In this document: positions 7,716-15,870 of the stretch, piece after piece
How the letters are laid out: every line of letters starts with the position of its first letter
Numbering within the stretch: position 1 is the first letter of the stretch
The notes under the pieces: generated by a model
Seen by the model: the letters and a program-made list of their open reading frames with translations, nothing else
Database searches by the model: none
Told to the model about the DNA's origin: nothing
Source of the DNA: DASWTL01 sp966250385
Lineage (GTDB): Bacteria; Bacteroidota; Bacteroidia; Sphingobacteriales; Sphingobacteriaceae
Direction of reading: 5' to 3'
Length of the DNA stretch: 37,726 nt
Assembly: GCA_966250385.1 (NCBI GenBank)
Contig: CBINHC010000019.1
Location: 1-37,726 of the forward strand
Made by a program: the position numbers and the translations under genes

Positions 7716-7727
7716 CACAATTTGATT

Positions 7728-9830
7728 ATGCAAAGCTTTAGGACCGAACTGGAAAACCCAGTAGTGGAAAAGGACATCATTGACCTGGAGAAGAAAATCC
7801 GGGAATTCAGGGAAGGAAAAATCCCCGATGAAAAATTCAGGAGTTTGCGCCTGGCGCGGGGGATTTACGGCCAGCGTCAGCCTGGTGTACAGATGGTGCG
7901 CATCAAACTTCCATTTGGAAAAGTGACGTTTAAACAGTTACTGAGGATCGCGGATATCTCTGACGAATACGCCAGCCGGAATCTGCACCTGACCACTCGC
8001 CAGGATATTCAGATCCACTTCGTGAGCCTGGATCGCACCCCTGAATTGTGGTCTAAGCTTGATGAGGACGATATTACGATCCGCGAAGCGTGCGGTAACA
8101 CCGTCCGGAACGTGACATCATCTCCTGTGGCCGGTATCGATCCACGGGAGCCCTTTGACGTTTCGCCTTATGCGCACGCTGCATTCGAATACTTTTTACG
8201 GAATCCAATCTGCCAGGAAATGGGCCGGAAGTTTAAGATAGGGTTTTCTTCCAGTCAGGAGGATACAGCATTTTCCTATATCCATGATGTGGGATTTATC
8301 CCAAAGCTACGGTTCGAAGGCGGCAGGGAAATCCGGGGTTTCAAAGTCGTGCTCGGCGGCGGCCTGGGAGCTCAGCCCGCGATCGCCTCGGTCGTGCATG
8401 AATTTTTGCACGAGGATCTGATCATACCTTTCACCGAAAGTGTGATCCGGGTCTTTGACCGGCATGGCGAGAGAAACAACCGGAACAAGGCCCGCATGAA
8501 GTTTCTGATCGCTAAGATGGGACTGGAAGAGGTCCTGCGGCTTGTCGAAGATGAACGGGTCGCAAACCGGTTCAAGGAGTACAAAATCGACCGGGATGCC
8601 GTTCCGCAACCGGAAGCACCTGCGCCGGCAGACTTACCGCCGGTTACTCCGGTGGATGATACGCACTACCGCGACTGGCTCGTCACCAATGTATTTGAAC
8701 AAAAACAGAACGGCTTTTTCGGCATCTATATCAAGGTTCCGGTGGGAGATATTCCTACCGAAAAGGCCCGCCGCTTCATTAAAAGTATCCGGGGGCTTGT
8801 TGCCGAAGAGATCCGGATCACGCAGAACCAGGGGCTGCTACTGAAGTTCGCACGGAAAGAAAACCTGCCGCTGCTCTATAACAGGCTGAGGGAACTTGGA
8901 ATGGCCGATGTCGGATTTGACAGTGTAGCCGACGTGACGACCTGCCCCGGAACTGATACCTGTAATCTGGGGATTTCCAATAGTACGGAACTGGCCAGGG
9001 TGCTTGAGGACCTCGTCTATGAAGAATATCCGAATCTTGTATTCAACAGGGATATTAAAATCAAGATCAGTGGCTGTATGAACTCGTGCGGGCAGCATGG
9101 GCTGGCGCACATCGGGTTTCACGGAAGTTCCCTCAAGGCGAACGGAAAGGTCCTCCCAGCCGTTCAGGTCCTCCTGGGCGGCGGGACCGTCGGCGACGGG
9201 TTCGGCCGGGCCGCGGAAAAGGTGCTCAAAGTGCCTACCAAGCGGGCCCCTGATGTCTTAAGGATCGTCCTGAATGATTATCAGCAGCAAGCCGGGATCG
9301 GTGAGACTTTTCATACATATTATGACCGGAAGGGAAAAGATCATTTTTACCAGTTGCTGAAGCCGCTGTCCGACCTTACTTCGCTCCGGGACGAGGACTA
9401 CGTAGACTGGGGGCATGCCGAAATCTATAATACGGCCATCGGTGTAGGGGAGTGTGCCGGAGTCGTAATCGATCTGGTAGCCACGCTCATCCTCGATGCG
9501 GAGGAAAAGCTGGCACTATCCCGGGAATCCCTTGCGGTATTCCATTACGCCGACGCCATCTATCATGCATACAGTTCGTTTGTGAATGCTGCGAAAGCGA
9601 TGTTGCTTGATAAAGGTATCAACAGCAGCACACAGATCGGGATCATCCGTGAATTCAGCAGCCAATACGCGGGGGAATTCGTTTACCCGGGATTTGCCGA
9701 CTTCGAGGCGCTGGTTTTGCAGATCAACAAAGAAGAGCCATCACAGGAGTTTGCCGAAAGATATGTCCGGCTGGCCGGTCAGTTTATTGAACAAGTTAAT
9801 GCCAAAAGAGAGGAGTTGCTTCAGTTATGA
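7728..9830 (+). CDS. Ferredoxin-type assimilatory sulfite (or nitrite) reductase with C-terminal HEPN-like region
   Basis: This enzyme reduces sulfite to sulfide by six electrons at a siroheme coupled to a [4Fe-4S] cluster. Counted from 7728 it has 700 residues. It has two ferredoxin-like half-domains (about 45-115 and 325-390), each followed by a siroheme-binding domain. The cofactor ligands are Cys406, Cys412, Cys450 and Cys454 (C-x5-C and C-x3-C). Residues from about 565 form an extra helical region resembling HEPN domains, not found in E. coli CysI. No CysJ-like flavoprotein is present, so ferredoxin is the likely donor. Nitrite reductases share these motifs, but the operon argues for sulfite. 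An ATG at 7698 would add ten residues lying in the attenuator hairpin; the ATG at 7728, after an AT-rich stretch, fits the family start better. Confidence 0.9.
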   Translation: MQSFRTELENPVVEKDIIDLEKKIREFREGKIPDEKFRSLRLARGIYGQRQPGVQMVRIKLPFGKVTFKQLLRIADISDEYASRNLHLTTRQDIQIHFVSLDRTPELWSKLDEDDITIREACGNTVRNVTSSPVAGIDPREPFDVSPYAHAAFEYFLRNPICQEMGRKFKIGFSSSQEDTAFSYIHDVGFIPKLRFEGGREIRGFKVVLGGGLGAQPAIASVVHEFLHEDLIIPFTESVIRVFDRHGERNNRNKARMKFLIAKMGLEEVLRLVEDERVANRFKEYKIDRDAVPQPEAPAPADLPPVTPVDDTHYRDWLVTNVFEQKQNGFFGIYIKVPVGDIPTEKARRFIKSIRGLVAEEIRITQNQGLLLKFARKENLPLLYNRLRELGMADVGFDSVADVTTCPGTDTCNLGISNSTELARVLEDLVYEEYPNLVFNRDIKIKISGCMNSCGQHGLAHIGFHGSSLKANGKVLPAVQVLLGGGTVGDGFGRAAEKVLKVPTKRAPDVLRIVLNDYQQQAGIGETFHTYYDRKGKDHFYQLLKPLSDLTSLRDEDYVDWGHAEIYNTAIGVGECAGVVIDLVATLILDAEEKLALSRESLAVFHYADAIYHAYSSFVNAAKAMLLDKGINSSTQIGIIREFSSQYAGEFVYPGFADFEALVLQINKEEPSQEFAERYVRLAGQFIEQVNAKREELLQL

Positions 9831-10618
9831 TTCAAACCGTGATCCGAAAAACAGTTAAAGAACCAAGAATAACCCTTGTTGGCGCCGGTCCCGGAGATCC
9901 TGACCTGATCAGCCTGAAAGGTATAAAGGCGCTCAGAGAGGCCGATGTTGTACTCTATGATGCGCTGGTCGGCGAGGAGCTGCTTGAGCATACTCCGCCG
10001 CATACCGTTAAAGTATATGTAGGTAAGCGGTCCGGCGACCACTCATATTCCCAGGAGGCCGTAAACAAGCTGCTGGTTGATTACGCCCTGAACTATGGCC
10101 ATGTGGTCCGGCTTAAAGGGGGAGATCCGTTTGTATTCGGCCGGGGCTATGAAGAACTGGATCATGCAGCTGCCTATAGTATTCCGGCCAGCGTGATTCC
10201 GGGGATCTCAAGTTCCATTTCGGTGCCCGCCCTTGCCGGGATTCCGGTCACACACCGGGGTACCAGTGAAAGCTTCTGGGTGATTACCGGGACGACCACT
10301 TCAGGCGAAGTATCCGGCGATCTGTATCAGGCGGCCAGGTCGAACGCTACTGTAGTCGTCCTGATGGGGCTGAAGAAGATCCGGGAAATTGCGGATATCT
10401 ATATGTCGGCAGGGAAAGGCCGGCTGCCGGTTGCCGTGATCCAGAAAGGGTCAACCCGGGAAGAAAAGGTGATGGTCAGCGTGGTCAATTCTGTTGTTGA
10501 AGCTGTAAATGACAAAAAAGTGGAAGCACCGGCGATCCTGGTTTTTGGAGAAGTCGTTTCACTCCACTCTGAATTTCAGCAGATCCTCAGATCCTATGAA
10601 TTTGCAGAAGAACACTGA
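9827..10618 (+). CDS. cobA: Uroporphyrinogen-III C-methyltransferase (SUMT)
   Basis: SUMT methylates uroporphyrinogen III twice with S-adenosylmethionine to give precorrin-2, the first step towards siroheme. The 263-residue protein shows the family signature VGAGPGDPDLISLKG at the N-terminus, VVRLKGGDPFVFGRG in the middle, then VIPGISSSISVPALAGIPVTHRG and a VLMGLKK block. The ATG overlaps the sulfite reductase stop by four bases (ATGA), indicating translational coupling. It lies directly behind the siroheme-dependent reductase and before the dehydrogenase/chelatase gene, so its job here is to make siroheme for that reductase. Confidence 0.96.
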   Translation: MIQTVIRKTVKEPRITLVGAGPGDPDLISLKGIKALREADVVLYDALVGEELLEHTPPHTVKVYVGKRSGDHSYSQEAVNKLLVDYALNYGHVVRLKGGDPFVFGRGYEELDHAAAYSIPASVIPGISSSISVPALAGIPVTHRGTSESFWVITGTTTSGEVSGDLYQAARSNATVVVLMGLKKIREIADIYMSAGKGRLPVAVIQKGSTREEKVMVSVVNSVVEAVNDKKVEAPAILVFGEVVSLHSEFQQILRSYEFAEEH

Positions 10619-11258
10619 ATCTGCGGGGAGCCGGGGAAACGAGCTGTTCCCGGTATTCCTGAAGCTGACAAACCTGCATACGGTCCTTGTCGGTGGAGGA
10701 AAGGTCGGTATGGAGAAACTTACTGCCCTGCTTCGCAACGCTCCGGATGCGCGGGTCACGGTGGTCAGTACAAAGGTGTCAGCACCCCTTGCGGAGTTTG
10801 CGAAAGGCTACCCGGCGGTGAACGTTATTGAAAGACCTTTCAGGGCTGCGGACCTCGATGATGCGGATCTGGTGGTTGTAGCTACCAACCTTCCGGCCGT
10901 TAATGAGCTGGTCAGATCGGAGTCAAGAAGGCGACGGTTATTGGTAAATGTTGCTGATAAACCGGAACTTTGCGATTTCTACCTCGGTTCGGTGGTGCAG
11001 AAGGGTGAACTGAAGATCGGTATCTCGACGAACGGAAAGTCACCCACAGCGGCCAGACGTTTGAAAGAGATTCTCCATGAAGCATTGCCGGAGGAACTGG
11101 ATGAGGTACTGAAAAATTTAAATGCCATTAGAAATACATTGTCCGGCGATTTCGCAGCGAAGGTTCAAAAGCTGAACGAGATCACGAGGATTCTGATATA
11201 TGCCGAAAAAGAGGACCAACCGGAGCCACTCCTTAGGGGTGCTTCAAAAAATGTCTAA
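10596..11258 (+). CDS. Precorrin-2 dehydrogenase/sirohydrochlorin ferrochelatase (CysG N-terminal type)
   Basis: This protein converts precorrin-2 to sirohydrochlorin using NAD and probably inserts iron to give siroheme, like yeast Met8p and the N-terminal half of CysG. From the ATG at 10596 it has 220 residues. The NAD-binding Rossmann motif LVGGGKVGMEKL is clear, followed by DLVVVATN, the VNVADKPELCDF block with the conserved Asp, and ISTNGKSPTAARRLKEIL. It overlaps the end of cobA by 23 bases. A longer reading frame from 10509 lies entirely within cobA and has no family homology, so the internal ATG is chosen. CobA and this protein together equal a split CysG. Confidence 0.93.
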   Translation: MNLQKNTESAGSRGNELFPVFLKLTNLHTVLVGGGKVGMEKLTALLRNAPDARVTVVSTKVSAPLAEFAKGYPAVNVIERPFRAADLDDADLVVVATNLPAVNELVRSESRRRRLLVNVADKPELCDFYLGSVVQKGELKIGISTNGKSPTAARRLKEILHEALPEELDEVLKNLNAIRNTLSGDFAAKVQKLNEITRILIYAEKEDQPEPLLRGASKNV

Positions 11259-11277
11259 TTTGGGGGCACAATTGATC

Positions 11278-12453
11278 ATGAAAGAACAATCACAATTAAT
11301 AAGGACCCAGACCGGACGCTCCTCCAACCGGGAGCATTCGGTCCCCCTTTACCTGACTTCCAGCTTTATTTTTGACAATGCGGAGCAGGGGAGGGCAGTT
11401 TTCGCCGGTGAAGAAGATGGGAATATATATTCCCGGTACTCGAATCCGAACACGACGGAGTTTATTGAAAAGATCTGTGCCCTTGAAGGTGCAGAGGACG
11501 GACTTGCCTTTTCCTCGGGAATGGCCGCGGTATTTGCTTCGATGGCTGCACTGCTTAAAAATGGCGACCATGTGATCGCCTGCAGGTCGGTCTTTGGGTC
11601 AACGCACCAGCTTTTGAATACCCTGTTTCCGCGCTGGGGGATCACGTCAACATATGTCGATGCTTCAGAACCGGGAAAATGGCAGGCGGCGATCCGGCCT
11701 GAAACCCGGATGATCTTCCTGGAAACGCCATCCAACCCCGGTCTTGAGCTTGTTGACCTGGAGTGGCTGGGAAAGTTCAAGGAGAAGTACCCGCAGATTA
11801 TCATCAACGTGGATAATTGCTTTGCGACCCCTTACCTTCAGAAGCCCTTGAAATACGGCATAGACCTGGTAAGTCATTCCGCTACTAAATATTTTGACGG
11901 CCAGGGTCGCGTACTTGGCGGCGTGGTGGTCGGCAAGAAGGCGCTGATCGAGGAAATGATGTTTTTTATCCGCCATACGGGGCCGGCGATGTCTGCCTTC
12001 AATGCCTGGGTACTATCCAAGAGTCTTGAAACCCTCACCCTGCGGATGGACCGGCATTGCAGCAATGCATTAGCTGTTGCAAAAATGCTGGAAGGCCATG
12101 ATGAAGTAGAAGTCGTACGGTATCCGTATCTGCCATCGCATCCCCAGTATGAGCTTGCGAGGAAGCAGATGAAAGCCGGCGGAGGGATCGTGACCTTCAT
12201 AATTAAAGGCGGTCTTGAGCGGGCCAGGAAGTTTCTTGACGCCCTGCAGATGGTGTTGATCACTTCCAATCTGGGGGACACCCGTACCATCGCAACACAC
12301 CCTGCCTCGACGACCCATTCGAAGTTGTCGGACGAGGAAAGGGCACAAATCGGCATTCAGCCGGGAAGTATCCGGATCTCAGTGGGCCTGGAAGATCTGG
12401 ACGACATCCTCAATGATATCGATCAGGCCCTGAGGAGTTCAGCGAATATATAG
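11278..12453 (+). CDS. metZ: O-acetyl/O-succinylhomoserine sulfhydrylase (PLP enzyme)
   Basis: This is a Cys/Met-metabolism PLP enzyme that joins sulfide to an activated homoserine, giving homocysteine. From the ATG at 11278 it has 391 residues, the MetZ length and shorter than typical MetY. Visible features are GNIYSRYSNPNTTEFIEKICALEGAE, AFSSGMAAVFASM, ETPSNPGLELVDL, Asp179 and the PLP-binding Lys204 in SHSATKYFDGQGRVLGG. The C-terminus keeps the SNLGDTRTIATHPASTTHS block. Whether acetyl- or succinylhomoserine is preferred cannot be told. It takes the sulfide made by the preceding reductase. An upstream ATG/frame from 11200 overlaps the previous gene and lacks family similarity. Confidence 0.92.
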   Translation: MKEQSQLIRTQTGRSSNREHSVPLYLTSSFIFDNAEQGRAVFAGEEDGNIYSRYSNPNTTEFIEKICALEGAEDGLAFSSGMAAVFASMAALLKNGDHVIACRSVFGSTHQLLNTLFPRWGITSTYVDASEPGKWQAAIRPETRMIFLETPSNPGLELVDLEWLGKFKEKYPQIIINVDNCFATPYLQKPLKYGIDLVSHSATKYFDGQGRVLGGVVVGKKALIEEMMFFIRHTGPAMSAFNAWVLSKSLETLTLRMDRHCSNALAVAKMLEGHDEVEVVRYPYLPSHPQYELARKQMKAGGGIVTFIIKGGLERARKFLDALQMVLITSNLGDTRTIATHPASTTHSKLSDEERAQIGIQPGSIRISVGLEDLDDILNDIDQALRSSANI

Positions 12454-12469
12454 AGACCATATACAGTCC

Positions 12470-13174
12470 ATGGAGTTGGAAGATATATTAAGGGAGAAGA
12501 TTGCCGGGCTTGATCCGGTTTCAGCCATGCGGTTCCTGTCGCAGGAATTTGACGGGAAAACAGTGTTTTCTACCAGCTTCGGGTGGGAGGATCAGGTCAT
12601 TTCCCATATGATCTTTTCCCATGACCTGCCGGTGAAGGTCTTTACGCTGGAGACAGGCAGACTGTTCCCCGAGACGTATTATACATGGAACAGGACCCTG
12701 GAAACCTATGGTAAGCCGATCCATGCCTATCACCCTAGAGCGGATCTGCTGGAGGAGATGGTCAATAAAAAAGGCCCGAACAGCTTTTATGAATCGGTGG
12801 AAAACCGCAAGGAGTGTTGCGGCATTCGGAAAATCGAGCCCCTCAAACGGGCGCTTGCAGGGAACAGCATCTGGATCACCGGGATCAGGGCGGAGCAGTC
12901 AGCCAACCGGTCGGGTATGGATTCGGTAGAGTGGGACCCTGAAAATGGCCTGATCAAGTTTCATGCGATTTTCGACTGGAGTCTGGAAGAAGTGAAAGAT
13001 TATATCCGGCAATACCAGGTTCCTTACAACCCGCTGCATGACAAGGGATTTCCGAGCATCGGCTGCGCACCATGCACCAGGGCCGTACGTCCTGGCGAGG
13101 ACTTCCGGGCCGGACGGTGGTGGTGGGAAGATCAGAATAAAAAAGAATGTGGACTACATACATCTAATCATTAA
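12470..13174 (+). CDS. cysH: Adenylyl-sulfate (APS) reductase, [4Fe-4S] type
   Basis: This enzyme reduces APS to sulfite and AMP with thioredoxin. The 234-residue protein has the PP-loop-like STSFGWEDQVI at 34-44. It also has the paired cysteines Cys116-Cys117 (KECCGIRK) and Cys199/Cys202 (GCAPCTRAV) that bind the [4Fe-4S] cluster, and the catalytic Cys227 in the C-terminal ECGLH. The cluster cysteines mark it as the assimilatory APS-reducing branch rather than the cluster-free PAPS reductase of E. coli. This agrees with the absence of an APS kinase (cysC) in the operon. It begins 16 bases after metZ, and its TAA overlaps the cysD ATG (TAATG). Confidence 0.95.
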   Translation: MELEDILREKIAGLDPVSAMRFLSQEFDGKTVFSTSFGWEDQVISHMIFSHDLPVKVFTLETGRLFPETYYTWNRTLETYGKPIHAYHPRADLLEEMVNKKGPNSFYESVENRKECCGIRKIEPLKRALAGNSIWITGIRAEQSANRSGMDSVEWDPENGLIKFHAIFDWSLEEVKDYIRQYQVPYNPLHDKGFPSIGCAPCTRAVRPGEDFRAGRWWWEDQNKKECGLHTSNH

Positions 13175-14079
13175 TGACAAAGCGATATTTTGACTATCTG
13201 GACCAGTTAGAAGCTGAGGCGATACATATTCTGCGGGAGGTGGCGGGCCAGTTCGAACGGCCGGCCCTGTTGTTTTCCGGGGGGAAGGATTCGATCACCC
13301 TGGTTCGCCTGGCCGAAAAGGCGTTTCGGCCGGGAAAGTTTCCTTTTCCTCTGGTACACATCGATACCGGTCACAATTTTCCGGAGACGATCGAATACCG
13401 CGATCAAATGATCGAGCGAATCGGTGAAAAGCTGATCATCGGCTATGTGCAGGATTCGATTGATGCCGGAAAGGTGATCGAACAAAAGGGAAAGAACGCC
13501 AGCAGGAATGCTCTGCAGACTGTAACGCTGCTGGATACGATCGCGACCAACCAGTTTGACGCCTGTATTGGCGGCGCCCGCCGGGATGAAGAAAAAGCAC
13601 GCGCAAAGGAGCGGATCTTTTCGGTACGGGATGAATTTGGTCAGTGGGACCCTAAGCGTCAGCGGCCGGAACTTTGGAACATATACAACGGGCGTATCCA
13701 TAAGGGTGAGAATGTCCGGGTGTTCCCGATCAGCAACTGGACTGAGCTGGATGTCTGGAACTATATCCGCCGCGAAAATATCCCGCTGCCATCCATTTAC
13801 TTTTCACATGAACGTGAATGCATTACCAGGAACGGCCAGTTAATGGCAGCGGCGGAGTACCTGAATATCGACGAAGATGACCGGATTGAAACCAAAAGGG
13901 TTCGGTTCCGGACCGTCGGCGATATGACCTGTACTGCCGCGGTTGAATCCGTTGCCGTGGAGATCGACGATATTATCGAAGAGATCAGTAATTCAAAGGT
14001 AAGCGAACGCGGTGCCCGGATGGACGATAAAGTTTCGGAAGCTGCGATGGAAGACAGAAAAAAGGGAGGCTATTTCTAA
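13174..14079 (+). CDS. cysD: Sulfate adenylyltransferase subunit 2 (CysD)
   Basis: CysD is the catalytic half of ATP sulfurylase, adenylating sulfate to APS. The 301 residues match the family. The PP-loop SGGKDS is at residues 35-40, followed by VHIDTGHNFPETIEYRD, GGARRDEEKARAKERIFS and NWTELDVWNYIRRE. The C-terminus ends with the MEDRKKGGYF motif typical of CysD. It overlaps both neighbours by one base (TAATG at each junction), so cysH, cysD and cysN are translationally linked. Confidence 0.98.
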   Translation: MTKRYFDYLDQLEAEAIHILREVAGQFERPALLFSGGKDSITLVRLAEKAFRPGKFPFPLVHIDTGHNFPETIEYRDQMIERIGEKLIIGYVQDSIDAGKVIEQKGKNASRNALQTVTLLDTIATNQFDACIGGARRDEEKARAKERIFSVRDEFGQWDPKRQRPELWNIYNGRIHKGENVRVFPISNWTELDVWNYIRRENIPLPSIYFSHERECITRNGQLMAAAEYLNIDEDDRIETKRVRFRTVGDMTCTAAVESVAVEIDDIIEEISNSKVSERGARMDDKVSEAAMEDRKKGGYF

Positions 14080-15332
14080 TGGACATATTAAGATTTTTTA
14101 CCGCCGGAAGTGTCGATGACGGCAAAAGTACGCTGATCGGCAGGATGCTGTATGATACCGAATCCATTCTGGACGACCAGCTGGAAGCTATTCAGCGCGC
14201 AAACAGAAGGAACGAAGACGGGACCATCGATCTGGCCATTCTTACCGACGGCCTTAAGGCGGAACGGGAGCAGGGTATAACGATTGATGTGGCATACAAA
14301 TATTTTCAGACGGAAAAGAGGAAGTTCATCATTGCGGATACCCCGGGGCATATCCAGTATACACGGAATATGGTGACCGGCGCTTCGAATGCCGACCTGG
14401 CTATCATTCTGATCGATGCAAGAAACGGCGTCGTGGAACAGACCATCAGGCACAGTTTCCTGGTGAGCCTTCTAGGTGTTTCCCATGTGGTCGTCGCCGT
14501 AAATAAAATGGATATGGTGGATTATGACAGTGCATCATTTTCCAAGATTCAAACAGATTATAAAGCTCTTGCTGCCAAACTGAAGCTGCATGAAGTGACT
14601 TTTATCCCGGTAAGCGCACTGAAAGGCGATAATATCGTAAAACGATCCCCACACATGCCGTGGTATACCGGTAAGAGCCTCCTGGAGCATCTTGAGACGG
14701 TGATCGTCGAGGTCGATGATAAAAAGATCCACGCCCGTTTTCCGGTCCAGTGGGTAATCAGACCTCAAACCGACGAACTGCACGACTACCGCGGATATGC
14801 CGGCAGGGTGGTCAGCGGGGCATTCAGGCCCGGGGATCCGGTAACCGTTCTACCGTCCGGCTTCACTTCGACGATTAGCAGGATCGAAATGTATGGGGCA
14901 GAACCGGTCGAGGCGGTTGAAGGAATGTCTGTAACCCTGCATTTGAAGGATAATATTGATATTAGCCGGGGTGATATGCTGGTAAGTTCTGCAAAGGCCC
15001 CGGTGGTGTCACGCGAGATCGAAGCCGACCTTTGCTGGATGGATACCCGGGCACTGGATCCGGGCGTAACTTATCTGATTCAGCATAACAGTAAACTCAC
15101 CAAGTGTAAAATACAGGAGATCCTTTATAAGGTGAATATTAATAATCTGGAAAAAGTAGAGTCTGAATCCTTTTCATTAAATGACATCGGTCGCGTTATT
15201 ATCAAAACGGCTGACGCACTGCCGGTGGACCTGTACCAGGAAAATAAAAGAAATGGCGGCGCGATTCTCGTCGACAGCCGTACGAACCTCACCGTGGGTG
15301 CCCTGATGTTCCGGGCAGCCACAGAATATTAG
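14079..15332 (+). CDS. cysN: Sulfate adenylyltransferase subunit 1, GTPase (CysN)
   Basis: CysN is the GTPase subunit that drives APS synthesis by CysD. G-domain motifs are GSVDDGKSTLIGRMLYD (P-loop), REQGITIDVAYKYF (switch I), DTPGHIQYTRNMVTGAS (switch II) and NKMDMVDY. EF-Tu-like beta-barrel domains follow from about residue 220. At 417 residues it is shorter than E. coli CysN and has no fused CysC kinase domain at its C-terminus. That supports a direct APS-to-sulfite route. The stop is two bases from the next gene. Confidence 0.97.
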   Translation: MDILRFFTAGSVDDGKSTLIGRMLYDTESILDDQLEAIQRANRRNEDGTIDLAILTDGLKAEREQGITIDVAYKYFQTEKRKFIIADTPGHIQYTRNMVTGASNADLAIILIDARNGVVEQTIRHSFLVSLLGVSHVVVAVNKMDMVDYDSASFSKIQTDYKALAAKLKLHEVTFIPVSALKGDNIVKRSPHMPWYTGKSLLEHLETVIVEVDDKKIHARFPVQWVIRPQTDELHDYRGYAGRVVSGAFRPGDPVTVLPSGFTSTISRIEMYGAEPVEAVEGMSVTLHLKDNIDISRGDMLVSSAKAPVVSREIEADLCWMDTRALDPGVTYLIQHNSKLTKCKIQEILYKVNINNLEKVESESFSLNDIGRVIIKTADALPVDLYQENKRNGGAILVDSRTNLTVGALMFRAATEY

Positions 15333-15334
15333 TT

Positions 15335-15751
15335 ATGAAAGTACAATTAAAAAGGGTAAACGGGGCCGTTCACTTCGAAGGTTCCGGTGCATCATCTGAT
15401 GTTAAAGTGCATATCGACGGACCGGCGGATATCGGCGGGCAAGGTCTTGGAGCCCGGCCGATGGAACTCGTTTTGATGGCTCTAGCGTCATGCAGTTCGC
15501 TTGACCTGGTGTCGATTCTTCAGAAACAACGCCAGGAAATTACTGGCTTTTCTGTCGACGTCGACGGAACCCGCAGAGAAGAAACGCCACAGTTCTTTAC
15601 CAAGATCCATATGATCTTCCATTTGCAGGGAACGATAGACAGGGCGAAGGCCGAACGGGCGGCTGAACTGGCCGTGAAAAAGTACTGTTCGGTGCATGAC
15701 ATGCTGGCTAACGGTGGCGTTGAAATCACCTACGAGCTGGAACTGTCTTAG
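15335..15751 (+). CDS. OsmC family peroxiredoxin-like protein
   Basis: This 138-residue OsmC/Ohr-fold protein has two conserved cysteines, Cys53 in LMALASCSSLDLVSIL and Cys118 in VKKYCSVHDML, which in this family form the thiol active site for reducing hydroperoxides. It starts two bases after the cysN stop and is the last gene before the operon terminator, so it is co-expressed with sulfate assimilation. A thiol-dependent protective role is plausible when sulfite and sulfide are being handled. The substrate is not evident, and the subfamily looks YhfA-like rather than a classic Ohr. Confidence 0.9.
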   Translation: MKVQLKRVNGAVHFEGSGASSDVKVHIDGPADIGGQGLGARPMELVLMALASCSSLDLVSILQKQRQEITGFSVDVDGTRREETPQFFTKIHMIFHLQGTIDRAKAERAAELAVKKYCSVHDMLANGGVEITYELELS

Positions 15752-15785
15752 GCTGTTCAGTCCGTAGATGCAGAGCTTTTGCTTG

Positions 15786-15805
15786 CCAGATCCGCGCGGA
15801 TCTGG
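15786..15805. repeat. 20-bp perfect palindrome after the sulfur operon
   Basis: CCAGATCCGCGCGGATCTGG is a perfect palindrome, lying 34 bases after the OsmC stop and 10 bases before the intrinsic terminator. As RNA it would fold into a hairpin with little or no loop, so it may support termination or protect the mRNA 3' end. It could also be a protein-binding site. Confidence 0.6.
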
Positions 15806-15815
15806 AAAACCTCAG

Positions 15816-15847
15816 AGATCCCGCCGGAGTGGCCGGGATCTTTTTCT
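15816..15847 (+). terminator. Intrinsic terminator of the sulfur operon
   Basis: AGATCCCG (15816-15823) pairs with CGGGATCT (15834-15841) around a 10-nt loop and is followed by TTTTCTTTC. It closes the plus-strand operon ending in the OsmC gene, 23 bases before the stop of the convergent DUF2157 gene. Confidence 0.85.
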
Positions 15848-15870
15848 TTCTGACCATCTGTTCCGGCTGA

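Noticed and set aside
7698..7727. Upstream ATG for sulfite reductase
   Set aside because: The ten extra residues are not conserved-looking and the ATG sits in the loop of the candidate attenuator hairpin; the ATG at 7728 fits better.
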